Positions 6,764 through 15,800 of a stretch of DNA of 37,405 bases are shown here, piece after piece (position 1 is the first letter of the stretch; each line of letters opens with the position of its first letter). The notes beneath the pieces are model-generated. The model searched no databases and was not told where the DNA came from. It worked only from the letters and a program-made list of their open reading frames with translations. The stretch is from Treponema sp. UBA3662. Its GTDB lineage: Bacteria > Spirochaetota > Spirochaetia > Treponematales > Treponemataceae. Position numbers and translations under genes: made by a program. The stretch is from NCBI GenBank assembly GCA_002373205.1, contig DFJV01000164.1:1-37405 (forward strand). Reading direction: 5' to 3'.

Positions 6764-8532
6764 GTGTAAAGGATTATAAGGAAGGAATGGTCGCAGGGGC
6801 AAAACCTTTTGAAGAAAAATTTCGTGAAGTCCAGAATGCAAGTATCGCAGCCTTGCAAAAACTGGCAAGTCAAAATGCAAACGAAGTTGGTGAATTAATC
6901 GATATAGCTGAGGAACATGATTATTTGCTTAGCTATAATTGGAAGCAAGAATGTCAATTAGGTTCTCTTGCGGAAAAATCAATTCTCATCGGCTTTTTAA
7001 TGGATGCCATAGATAAAATATCTACCTCCGAACCAAGTGATTCTCAAAAGGAATTCTTGAACAAGATATACAGATTTTTAAAATTAAATATAGATGCACT
7101 TTTTTCTAAAAGGATTGATATAAGTTATCTGAGCAACAATAATGATGTGGCGTTTCAAAAACTGTTGTATTTATTAACTTGCATGTATTTTTATATTGGG
7201 GATGAAAACTTTTATTTCCTAGATAATAATCCTGATGTCTTTGATTATTTCAACGTCAGTAACATAGACAAGAAAGATATACAAGGTCTTATAGAAGAAA
7301 GAGCTAAGTATTTTGATTTAAACTCTTTGTTCACACCTGATGAAGAAGAGGTCGTGGAAGAAATTACACAAGAAGAAGATAACACCGTTGGATGCACCCT
7401 TCCAGAAAATTTGGAGACAGAGACTTTCACTGAACTTTATTGGACAAAATCTAACAGTGAAGAAACAATTGAGAACAAAATTGTTGATATAAAAGCCAAT
7501 TTCCAAGTTGACGGAAAGTTAACTTTTAGAAATTGCAAGATTATCGCCCAAGACTCTTGCAAAATAGATGTAACACATTCTGGAAGTCTTGAATTTGACA
7601 ACTGCGAATTTTCACAATTGCAAAGAACAGAAAGTTATCTTGTTGAGTCAAGAGGAAAAATAACTTTTAACCGTTGTACAATATATAACTGCTGGAAACT
7701 CGCTTTCTTTTTTCGGGAAGTGCCTTTCACTACTATTGAAGTAAGCAAGTCTTTTATAAAATTCGACGATAAACTTGACATGGTTGATAAGAACTTTAGT
7801 TGTCTCTTAGGAGGCTTTATATCGCTTATTGATTCAAAAGTTGAAGGTTTTATCGATTCTGGAGAAAAACTGTTTGATTTAGGTCTCGATTCAAGAATAT
7901 TCCATGGCATAAAGGTTTGTTCGGGTTGTTCATTTTGTGGATTAAAACACCTTTTTTTCTATCCAATCAATGCTAACGTCTTTGACTGCATATTTGATCA
8001 TTGTGAAGTTGTATTTCGTGGAGCAGTTGGCCTAGATATCCATGATTGTGATTTCTCTGTTTGTGCGGATGTGTTTGATATTGGTGGGCCATTTGAAAAA
8101 AATCAAAATAAAAAAAGTATAATAAAAGATTGCAATTTTAAGAACTGTTCAGATAGAATTTTGGAACAAGGAAGTGATTCTATCATTTATATCGAGAGAT
8201 GTGATTTTAGGAATATAAAACAACATTTACCAAACTTGGCTTTACTCTGTTCAAACCCTTCCTATGGTCGAGCTGAATTAAAAATCAAACATTGCGTATT
8301 TGTCAATATTTCTTTAGCAGCACATGGAACTATAGTTGGCAATGAAGTTTCATACTATAAAAAACCTGTTCATGGTGAAATTTTTAAATGTAGATTTGAA
8401 AATATAAAGCGAGAGACCGCTGACCCTGTTATTCAAGAAAATGGTTTGTATAGAAGTGGGATGTTCTATACAGACCATGCGTATCGCGCATGTAGGATTT
8501 ATTATTGTGTAGGATTGGATGGGCTGATGTAA
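6760..8532 (+). CDS. Helical protein with C-terminal parallel beta-helix, second gene of the island operon
   Basis: This 590-residue protein is unrecognised as a whole but has three clear parts. Residues 1-187 are helical and soluble (AGAKPFEEKFREVQNASIAAL at the start). Residues about 188-210 are an acidic linker (PDEEEVVEEITQEEDN). From about 225 to 570 short repeats of the type L-x-F-x-N-C-x-F or I-x-x-C-x-F recur about every 20-25 residues (FRNCKI, FDNCEF, FNRCTI, FDHCEV, IHDCDF, IKDCNF, IERCDF, IKHCVF, IFKCRF), the signature of a right-handed parallel beta-helix with a cysteine ladder. There is no signal peptide, so it should act inside the cell. It starts inside the stop of the 401-residue gene, so the two are made together. 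AT-rich like its partner. Confidence 0.85.
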   Translation: MSVKDYKEGMVAGAKPFEEKFREVQNASIAALQKLASQNANEVGELIDIAEEHDYLLSYNWKQECQLGSLAEKSILIGFLMDAIDKISTSEPSDSQKEFLNKIYRFLKLNIDALFSKRIDISYLSNNNDVAFQKLLYLLTCMYFYIGDENFYFLDNNPDVFDYFNVSNIDKKDIQGLIEERAKYFDLNSLFTPDEEEVVEEITQEEDNTVGCTLPENLETETFTELYWTKSNSEETIENKIVDIKANFQVDGKLTFRNCKIIAQDSCKIDVTHSGSLEFDNCEFSQLQRTESYLVESRGKITFNRCTIYNCWKLAFFFREVPFTTIEVSKSFIKFDDKLDMVDKNFSCLLGGFISLIDSKVEGFIDSGEKLFDLGLDSRIFHGIKVCSGCSFCGLKHLFFYPINANVFDCIFDHCEVVFRGAVGLDIHDCDFSVCADVFDIGGPFEKNQNKKSIIKDCNFKNCSDRILEQGSDSIIYIERCDFRNIKQHLPNLALLCSNPSYGRAELKIKHCVFVNISLAAHGTIVGNEVSYYKKPVHGEIFKCRFENIKRETADPVIQENGLYRSGMFYTDHAYRACRIYYCVGLDGLM

Positions 8533-8546
8533 GATATTTTGTAAAC

Positions 8547-8590
8547 AAAATCCCCTGCGCCTGCTAAGCCAGCTCCGCCAGGGGATTTTT
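8547..8590. terminator. Bidirectional terminator
   Basis: AAAATCCCCTG (8547-8557) pairs with CAGGGGATTTT (8579-8589) around a 21-base loop. The stem is flanked by A on the left and T on the right, so it can stop both the plus-strand island operon and the convergent alr transcript. Confidence 0.85.
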
Positions 8591-8604
8591 CAATTCATCC
8601 CGTC

Positions 8605-9759
8605 TTAGCTGCAGAATTCGCGTGGAACCCTGCGCGTAAGCACGGTGGTTATTTCGTAGCTGATTGTTTCCGTAAGCTTTGCAATGTCGTCTGCTGTCTG
8701 CAATGCTCCGTCTTCCTTGCAGCCAAAGATTACTGCCTTATCCCAGCGCTGGATTTCCTTGTTGTCCTTGCCAATGTCCACCATGCACTGGTCCATGCAG
8801 ATGCGTCCGCGTACCGGGTAGGCCTTTCCGTTGATTGCAACCTTTATTCCATTCTGGGCAAAGCGGCGCAGAAATCCGTCTCCGTATCCAATAGGGAGCA
8901 GGGCTATGTCCGTGTCTTCTTCTGCTATCCAGGTGCGTCCGTAGCCAACGCTCATGCCTTTCTTGAATGGGCGTATTGCGCACACTTCGGTTTCCAAAGT
9001 CATTACAGGTTTTAGGTTGATTGGAGTTCCTTTCTTTGCAAGGTATTGTGCATTAACTTCGTCCGCATCGTAGCCGTAGACTATAATGCCAGGTCTTACC
9101 ATGCCCATGTGCGTTTCTGGAAGGTCAAGCGTTGCGGCGGAATTTGCGCAGTGGCATATTCCCGCGCTAAGGCCAGCTTCCTCTATGCCCCTAATTGCGC
9201 TCTTGAATTCTTCAAACTGCTTTTTTGTGTAGTCGCAGTCAGCCTGGGATTTTCCGTCGCTCGTTGCAAAGTGGGTCATGGTTCCTTCATGAAAAAGAAT
9301 TCCTGTGTCCGCTATGTGCCTTGCCAAAGATGCCGCGTCCTTTGCATAGCAGCCTATCCTTCCCATGCCTGTGTCCACCGCAAGATGAACCGGGTAGGAT
9401 TTTTTTCCCTGCCTTAAAGCTTCCTTTGCAAACATGTCAATGTATTCTTCATCAAAGACAAAGGGGGTAAGGTCTGCCTTTACCGCATCATGAATTTCCT
9501 CCGGGCTTGCAAGAGAGAAGAGCAGTATTCGCCCTTTGATTCCGGCTTCCCTAAGCTCAACTCCTTCTTCCACCGCCGCAACAGCAAGGAATTCAACACC
9601 TGCCTCCAGTGCCGCCTTTGCACATTCAATTGAACCGTGGCCGTATGCATCCGCCTTTACAGGAACGCACATCTTAACGCCAGGTTTTGTAAATCTGCGT
9701 ATTTCCTTTATGTTGTGCTTAAAATTCTCCAAATGAATTATTGCTTTTGTTGCCCTCAT
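8605..9759 (-). CDS. alr: Alanine racemase
   Basis: Alr interconverts L- and D-alanine with pyridoxal phosphate, supplying D-alanine for peptidoglycan. The 384-residue protein has the N-terminal TIM barrel with the PLP lysine in VPVKADAYGHG (Lys35), HLAVDTGMGRIG, MTHFATSD, HCANSAATL and MVRPGIIVYG. The C-terminal beta domain carries the second catalytic residue, Tyr of VGYGRTW, and GRICMDQCMVD. Length is normal. The ATG at 9759 is preferred over a GTG at 9768 because GGTGG lies five bases before it. It is monocistronic and faces the island operon across a shared terminator. Confidence 0.97.
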   Translation of the reverse strand: MRATKAIIHLENFKHNIKEIRRFTKPGVKMCVPVKADAYGHGSIECAKAALEAGVEFLAVAAVEEGVELREAGIKGRILLFSLASPEEIHDAVKADLTPFVFDEEYIDMFAKEALRQGKKSYPVHLAVDTGMGRIGCYAKDAASLARHIADTGILFHEGTMTHFATSDGKSQADCDYTKKQFEEFKSAIRGIEEAGLSAGICHCANSAATLDLPETHMGMVRPGIIVYGYDADEVNAQYLAKKGTPINLKPVMTLETEVCAIRPFKKGMSVGYGRTWIAEEDTDIALLPIGYGDGFLRRFAQNGIKVAINGKAYPVRGRICMDQCMVDIGKDNKEIQRWDKAVIFGCKEDGALQTADDIAKLTETISYEITTVLTRRVPREFCS

Positions 9760-9772
9760 ATTTTCCACCCGT

Positions 9773-9801
9773 TTATAAAGTTCTATCCAAAATTATGTCA
9801 G
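9773..9801 (-). promoter_or_regulatory. Promoter of alr
   Basis: On the minus strand CTGACA (9796-9801) and TTATAA (9773-9778) are 17 bases apart. Only 13 bases separate the -10 from the ATG, so the mRNA leader would be about 6 bases. The -35 lies at the edge of the neighbouring palindromic repeat cluster. Confidence 0.55.
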
Positions 9802-9914
9802 TATCGGGCTTGACCCGATAATCTGCTAAGAAGATTGCCGGAACAAGTCCGACAATGACAGACCATGAATCAAGTCCTGAAATGACAGACCCTGAATCAA
9901 GTTCAGGGTGACAG
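9796..9914. repeat. Cluster of short palindromic repeats
   Basis: Four related units follow one another. The clear hairpins are ATCGGG/CCCGAT, ATTGCCGGA/TCCGACAAT (one mismatch) and CCCTGAA/TTCAGGG; a degenerate one lies between. Loops are CTTGA, ACAAG or TCAAG, and units are joined by TGACAG. The same design appears in the hairpin of the 75-base repeats at 4130 and 4956. These resemble REP-like elements spread in bacterial intergenic regions. No gene lies in 9769-9961. Confidence 0.75.
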
Positions 9915-9961
9915 CTATTTGCTATTCGTTATACTACTATCGGAAAAACCGCCGTCGTATA

Positions 9962-11335
9962 TTATTCAAGCTCAAAGCTTGTAAGGTAAAATTCCCTTGT
10001 GGCTTTAATCATGTAGTCAACATCCATTGAACCCGCGCTTTCGTAGGGGGAATGCATTGCCCACTGTGCAAGCCCAATGTCTACGCAAGTAACGGAAACG
10101 TTTGCCGCGCTTATGTTGCCAAGCGTTGAGCCTCCTGCCATGTCGCTCCTGTTGGTGAATACCTGGAAGGGAAGGCCAGCCTTTTTGCACACGCACTCAA
10201 AGAATGCCGCACTTACAGCATCGCTTGTGTATTTTTGCGCCGCGTTGAATTTTATTACAGGCCCGCCGTTAACAAATGGCCTGTTTACAGGGTCTGCCTT
10301 GTCCGCATAGTTTGGATGGGCCGCATGTGCGTTGTCCGCGCTCACCATGAATGATTTTGCAAGTGCCCTGTAGTAGTTGGAAGCATCCTTTCCCAAGGCA
10401 ATGTTTATCCTCTGCAGTGTGTCGTAAAGGAATGTGGATGCTGCACCCTGCCGCGTAAGGCTACCCACCTCTTCGTTGTCAAACACGCAGTGGACGCAAA
10501 TATTTTTTGTGCTAGGCCCATCTTTTACTGCTTCCAAAAATCCACGGAAGCTTGTCCAGACACATTCAAGGTCGTCAATCTTGGGGCTTGCAATAAACTC
10601 TCCGTCCTTTCCCCAAAAGCTGCCTTTTTCCCTGTTGTACAAAAAGAGGTCCGCGCTAACAATGTCTTTTTGGCTTACCCCCGCAAAAGAGGCAATTTCC
10701 TTTAGGAAGGGGTCAGAATCCTCTCCGTCCTTACCCTTGGCCGCCTCTTCCCCAAGTCCGCAAAAAATTGGCAGGAGTTCATTCTGCACGTTGAATTTGT
10801 GGCCTTCGTTTGCATCACGGTTCATGTGGATTGCAAGGTTTGGAATCATAAGCAGGTCTTTGTCTGCGTTTACAAGATGCTGCCTTAGGGTTATTTTTCC
10901 GCTATCTTCCCCGGCCTTGCAGATAATTCTTCCTGCTACGGAAAGGGGCCTGTCAAACCAGGGGGCACAAAGCATGCCGCCGTATTTTTCCACGTTCAGC
11001 TTTATGTACTTTCCTTCAGATTTTATGCAGGGATTTTCCTTTATCTTGAATGAAGGGGAGTCGCTGTGGCTTGCCGTAAGCATAAAGCCTTCAAAGTTTT
11101 TTGAAGGTGGCAGTGCAAAAGATATTATGGAAGATGAGTTTCTTGCAACAAAATATTTTCCTCCGCACTCAAGCTTCCATTCTTTTCCTTCCTCAAGCTT
11201 TACAAACGATGCTTTTAAAAGCTCGTCCTCAAGATTTTTTATAACGTGGAAGGGGGAAGGGCTCTTTTCTATAAATCCAAGAAGTTCCCTTGCGGCCTTG
11301 TAGTCTTTTTTTTCTTCATCCAATTGTTCGTTCAT
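9962..11335 (-). CDS. M18-family metalloaminopeptidase (aspartyl aminopeptidase type)
   Basis: This cytoplasmic zinc enzyme removes N-terminal residues, often acidic ones, from peptides. The 457-residue length is usual for M18. Metal ligands and active-site blocks are visible: TASHSDSP (His90, Asp92), the CVFDNEEVGS block with its Glu pair, VSADNAHAAHPNY, TNRSDMAGGSTLG, and the final AMHSPYES histidine. The frame stays open to 11779, but that extension lies antisense to trpS and has no ribosome site; the protein family starts at MNEQLDEEKK (ATG 11335). A strong extended -10 ends 8 bases before this ATG, so the message may be leaderless. It is divergent from trpS. Confidence 0.93.
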   Translation of the reverse strand: MNEQLDEEKKDYKAARELLGFIEKSPSPFHVIKNLEDELLKASFVKLEEGKEWKLECGGKYFVARNSSSIISFALPPSKNFEGFMLTASHSDSPSFKIKENPCIKSEGKYIKLNVEKYGGMLCAPWFDRPLSVAGRIICKAGEDSGKITLRQHLVNADKDLLMIPNLAIHMNRDANEGHKFNVQNELLPIFCGLGEEAAKGKDGEDSDPFLKEIASFAGVSQKDIVSADLFLYNREKGSFWGKDGEFIASPKIDDLECVWTSFRGFLEAVKDGPSTKNICVHCVFDNEEVGSLTRQGAASTFLYDTLQRINIALGKDASNYYRALAKSFMVSADNAHAAHPNYADKADPVNRPFVNGGPVIKFNAAQKYTSDAVSAAFFECVCKKAGLPFQVFTNRSDMAGGSTLGNISAANVSVTCVDIGLAQWAMHSPYESAGSMDVDYMIKATREFYLTSFELE

Positions 11336-11343
11336 GATTTGCA

Positions 11344-11352
11344 AGTATATCA
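11344..11352 (-). promoter_or_regulatory. Extended -10 promoter of the M18 aminopeptidase
   Basis: On the minus strand TGATATACT (TG-n-TATACT) lies with only 8 bases between the -10 and the ATG at 11335. No close -35 match at 17 bases was found; TTTACA sits at 15. Transcription would start within about two bases of the ATG. Confidence 0.6.
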
Positions 11353-11443
11353 CTTTTTCCCACTTGTAAAAACCCCTTATTTGTGTTAAATTCACGCCAT
11401 CAACATTTGCGCAATCAATATAGCAATATATAAGGAAAATATT

Positions 11444-12538
11444 ATGGCAGATACAGAAGAAGAAAACAAAACCTTTGCAGCCGCAGTTGAACGCAGTAAA
11501 AAGATTGAAGAAGACATCGTAAAGAATCCAAAGAAATACCGTGTGCTTACAGGCGACCGTCCCACAGGAAGGCTCCACATAGGCCACTACTTTGGCTCCC
11601 TGCAGAACCGCGTGCGCCTTAGCAAGATGGGCGTTCCAACAATGGTCCTTATTGCAGACTACCAGGTTCTTACCGACCACGATGCCTACAACGAAATAAG
11701 CCAGAACACAAAGCAGCTTGTAATTGACTATCTTGCCGCAGGAATTGAGCCTGGCGAGGACGTAATAATCTACCCCCACAGCTATGTTCCTGAATGCAAC
11801 CAGCTCATGCTTCCTTTCCTAACCCTTGTTTCTCTTGCCGAGCTTGAGCGCAACCCTACCGTAAAAGAAGAAATCCAGAGCGGACTTGCAAACGGAAAGA
11901 TGAAGACCGTTAACGCCGGAATGCTTACTTATCCTGTTCACCAGGCATGCGACATTCTTTTCTGCAAAGGCAGCGTTGTTCCCGCCGGAAAGGATCAGCT
12001 TCCCCACATAGAGCTTACAAGGACAATTGCCCGCCGCTTTAACGAAAAGTACTGCAAGGACACGGAGCCTGTTTTCCCGGAGCCGTCAGTCCTGCTTTCA
12101 AAGACGCCAAGCATTCTTGGTCTTGACGGAAGCCAGAAGATGAGCAAGAGCCGCGGAAATGCAATCATGCTTTGCGCTACGGAAGACGAGACTGCAAAAC
12201 TCATAAAGAAGGCTAAGACAGACGGAGAGAGGCGCATCACTTTTGATCCCGTGAACCGTCCGGAAGTTGCAAACCTTCTTATGCTCATTTCCCTTTGTAC
12301 AAAGGAAGAGCCTCAGGCAATCGCTGAACGCATTGGAGAAGGCGGTGGCGGCATGCTTAAGAACACCCTTACGGAAGCCCTTAACGAAGCCTTGCGCCCA
12401 TTAAGGCAGAAGAGGGCAGAACTTGAAAAGAACATGGACTACATCAACAGCGTTCTTGAAGACGGTGCCCGCCGTGCCCGCGAGATAGCCTCCGTTACCC
12501 TTGACCAGGTTCGCAAGGCTATGAATATGAAAATTTAG
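11444..12538 (+). CDS. trpS: Tryptophan--tRNA ligase
   Basis: TrpRS charges tRNA-Trp with tryptophan in the cytoplasm. The class I synthetase motifs are present: HIGH at residues 45-48 in RPTGRLHIGHYFGSL, and KMSKS at 232-236 in GSQKMSKSRGNA. Other family blocks are LIADYQVLTDH, MLTYPVHQACDILF and VPAGKDQLPHIELTR. The 364-residue length includes an N-terminal extension of about 32 residues before the Rossmann domain, as in the longer bacterial forms. AAGGA lies eight bases before the ATG. The gene stands alone, divergent from the aminopeptidase. A hairpin follows at 12567. Confidence 0.97.
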   Translation: MADTEEENKTFAAAVERSKKIEEDIVKNPKKYRVLTGDRPTGRLHIGHYFGSLQNRVRLSKMGVPTMVLIADYQVLTDHDAYNEISQNTKQLVIDYLAAGIEPGEDVIIYPHSYVPECNQLMLPFLTLVSLAELERNPTVKEEIQSGLANGKMKTVNAGMLTYPVHQACDILFCKGSVVPAGKDQLPHIELTRTIARRFNEKYCKDTEPVFPEPSVLLSKTPSILGLDGSQKMSKSRGNAIMLCATEDETAKLIKKAKTDGERRITFDPVNRPEVANLLMLISLCTKEEPQAIAERIGEGGGGMLKNTLTEALNEALRPLRQKRAELEKNMDYINSVLEDGARRAREIASVTLDQVRKAMNMKI

Positions 12539-12566
12539 TTTTTGGACGACATTCCTTTTTTAACTG

Positions 12567-12589
12567 TGCCCGGCACTACCTGCCGGGCA
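12567..12589 (+). terminator. Possible terminator hairpin after trpS
   Basis: TGCCCGGCA (12567-12575) and TGCCGGGCA (12581-12589) form a perfect 9-bp GC-rich stem with a 5-base loop. The T run after it is poor (TCCTTGTCT), so termination may be weak or need help. Confidence 0.5.
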
Positions 12590-12619
12590 TCCTTGTCTGC
12601 TTTCCCCTATTTGTAAACC

Positions 12620-12780
12620 GATAGCGCCACGGACGGCGCGTCTACCTGTAGCAGAGCAACCAGGTTAGTTTTCCTTAGAAAACTAACGGGGAAAACAGCC
12701 AAGGAGGGCTGTGTTCCCCGCTTTGCGCGGTTCCGCTTTCGCTCCATTCCCTCCGGGAACGCTTCGCGCCGCTCCAATCG
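12620..12780. repeat. Array of GC-rich hairpins, includes repeat copy 2
   Basis: No gene is present between trpS and the phosphatase gene. Successive stems are GCGCC/GGCGC (12624-12639), a perfect 10-bp GTTAGTTTTC/GAAAACTAAC (12664-12687), and a 13-bp stem with one mismatch (12688-12700 with 12707-12719). The segment 12729-12779 is related to 4018-4071. The arrangement looks like a dispersed structured repeat rather than a protein gene; whether it is transcribed as a small RNA is not shown. Confidence 0.65.
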
Positions 12781-12814
12781 GGCGTAGGCTCTTTTTCAAG
12801 TACCCCGCTAACAA

Positions 12815-15800
12815 TTAGTTCTTTTTTATTGCAATAAGCGTAAGGTCGTCAAACTGGGGGTCTTCCAGTATGCCGTGGTAATAGATGTGAATCGGGTCGT
12901 TTTCTATGTCGCTCCTGTTCATGCACCATTCACTGTATTCCTTAAAGTGCAGGCGGAGGAATTCATCTATCTTCCTGTCAACTTTTACGCGGTCAGACGG
13001 ATTGGGATTCTTTCTCCTGTACATGCGGAAAACTTTTTCCACGGAAACAAGTGCCATGATTGCGTCTTCTGCGCTTCCTTCGCAGTTGCTAAAGTCAAAG
13101 GTAAATTCATCACCGCTTTCGTCATGGCATTTTTTAAGGGTGTAGCTTTTCTTTTCAAAGACGGATTCAACTATGTCTTTTACGCGCTCAGCAGACATTT
13201 CTTCCGAGCTTTCTCCAACAGTGTGGTTTTCATGCGCTTCTCCCTCTCTTAGTCCGGGCTCTTCGCATGTTACAATTTCGCTTTCTGCGTTGCGGAAATT
13301 TCTCTTCGCTTCTTCAATGCCGTCAGTGTAAAGAAGAAGAACGTCCCCCTTGCTGAACTGATGCTTTACAACTGGATAGCCTCCCTTTAGCGAGATAAGG
13401 TCAGAGCTGAACATTCCCGCGGCAGGTGTCTCTGGCAGCGTAAAGAATTTCTTCTGCCTGCTCTTTCCGTCGTAGTAGGGGACTATGTTGTCTCCCGCGT
13501 TGCAGAACCAGCATTCTCCGGTTTTTATGTTAAGTATTCCCAGCGTGAATGCGGCAAATCGCCCCTTGAATCCACGGCTTTCTATAAGGTCGTTTATCTG
13601 CTCAACAACAGGGCTAAGGTTTGTGTTCTGCGCACCGTTGTTCATGTTCCAGTAGCGGAATGCATTAAGGAAGAGGGTGGCAACCTGAACCATGATGAGT
13701 GCGGCTGGAACTCCGTGCCCGGAAACGTCACACTTGATTATTGCGTAGTGGTCTTTGTCTATCTGGCGGTAGTCAAAGTAGTCACCGGAAAGGTCATCTG
13801 CTCCAGCATAGTAGCTAAAAAAGTCAGCACCGTCGGTTTTTAGGGAACCTGTCGTAAGCGTGTTGCCGTTTTGGTCCTGCTGCAAAGGAAGGAACTTTGT
13901 CTGTATTTCCTTTCCGAACGTTAGGTTTTTCATCTGTATGGCCGCTTCCACAAGTCCCTTTGTCATCTCGTTCACCGTGTCGCCAAGCATTCCTATTTCG
14001 TCTTTCATGCGGAGCTTTATCTCTTTGCCGGAAAGCTTTTCCTTGTCGTCCGTGTCGCGTATCATGGCAACGTGCCTTGCAAGCTTTTTGATTGGGCGTA
14101 CGATAATTCCCGCAAGGATTGATGCGCTTAAAATTCCTATGAGGATAGCCGCCGCAATGGATGCCGCCGCAATCTTTGCTATTGCCATGCGGGCTTTGTG
14201 CATTTCTGCAATAAGGGACTGCGTGCTTATCTGCAGGAAGACAATACCGTGAACGTAAGTCTCTTCGTTTCCGTAGTGGTAGACTACCGGCTTAAAGAAG
14301 AGGTATTCTGTTTCCTTGTAGTTAATCCTTGTGCTGTCAAAAGCGGGGTAGGTGCCAATTCCTTCTTTTGAGATTTCGTCAAGCTCGTAGTTTACGCGGC
14401 TGTTGAGCTGCCTTGTTATTTCTCCAATTTCCTTTATGCGCGCAATGCTCTTTTCATCAGTCTTTCCTGTAAGGCTTATTCCTTCTGCGGTAAGTTCAGA
14501 AATTTGCACCGTCATGGATTTGATTCTGCTTTCTGCCTCTGCGTTTAATGCCTTGCACATTTCCTGAATTTTATCAACGCCTTCTACTGTGAGCCTGCTC
14601 TTTCCGTTTACAAATTCAGAAGTGTTGGTCTTGCTTGCTATGTTTGCGTCGTTGGAAGCCCAGACGTAGTCTATGTTTGTGTCCTTTGCCTCGCTTCCGT
14701 ATCCTGTTATTACGGCATAGCGAGAATCCGTAAGGGTCTTTGCTTCGTCAGTCAAGTCGGTTAGGGCAAGTAGGTTGGAGCTTGCATTTGGCAGGTTTAC
14801 CTTTGCTCCGTTTGCCATTGAGTCCAAAAGAACCTTTGCCCTCTGCTGCAGTCCCTGTACGCGGGTAGTTTCTTCGCGGGCTATCATTATATAGCTAAGC
14901 GCAAGGATTACCAGCGCAACAATTGTTATCAAGAGCAGGGTGGTCCATGCCATCATCTTTGTGCTCAGGCCAATACCTTTCCTTGTAAAGAGCTCGCTTC
15001 TGTTTTTCTTTTCCTGAGGCATGATTCCTCCTTCTATGAGTGCCTGTATTTCCTTGTGTATTTCTATTGATTCACCGGCCGTCTTGGACAGCCCCCGCAT
15101 GGATAAAACTATGATTGCCATTGCCAATAGGATTATTGCGACCGCGGCAATCTTTGTTATGTTCACGTTTTTCTTTATTTCTGAATTGGCTGCAACCCAT
15201 TCCGGTACGAACTTGAACTTTTTGAATGTCTTTACAGTTCCGTGCTCGTCTGCATGCAGCATTTTTTCCTTTGTTATGTACAAGCCACGGTCTGAATGAT
15301 TGAGGCCTATGTAGTAGTCGCCCTGGTTCATTGTGCGCAAGAGGATGTTCGTTATGCGGTTTTCTGAGACAACCTCAAAGTCATTGTTGCTTTCTGTGAG
15401 TATGTAGTCGTAGGGAGCCTTTCCGTCTTTGTCAAGATAGATGGCTGTTACGTTTCCGTCGTAGTCAAAGTTTCCGCCAAGAATGTCTAGGCTTATGTCC
15501 CCGAATACGTCTGTCTCTGAGTTTATTGCCGTAATATAGGTGACGGGAATGTATTTGTTTATCGCAAATGCCTTTGTTGCAGGCTTCCCGATGTTTCCAA
15601 CTTTGTCTATGGCTGCAACGGAAAATACGTAGAGGCCGTTCCTTATGTTGTTGAATTCTTCATTAAGGACATCTGCCTCTCCCTTTAGGTAAAGAGGTGG
15701 GGCTTCCACGGAAAGGATTTTTTCCTTGTTGTCTTCCATAAGCTTTGCTGCAATCGTCTTTACGTCTTCCGGCGAAATTCTTAGCGGGTGTCTTGGACTT

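Noticed and set aside
9796..9914. CRISPR array
   Set aside because: The units are palindromes with short constant joints and no unique spacers of even length; no cas genes are present.
10434..11303. Open frame of 289 codons on the plus strand
   Set aside because: It lies opposite the M18 aminopeptidase gene, has biased composition typical of a shadow frame and no recognisable domain.
11336..11779. N-terminal extension of the aminopeptidase frame with many cysteines and hydrophobic residues
   Set aside because: It is antisense to the 5' part of trpS, has no ribosome site, and the M18 family begins at the ATG at 11335.
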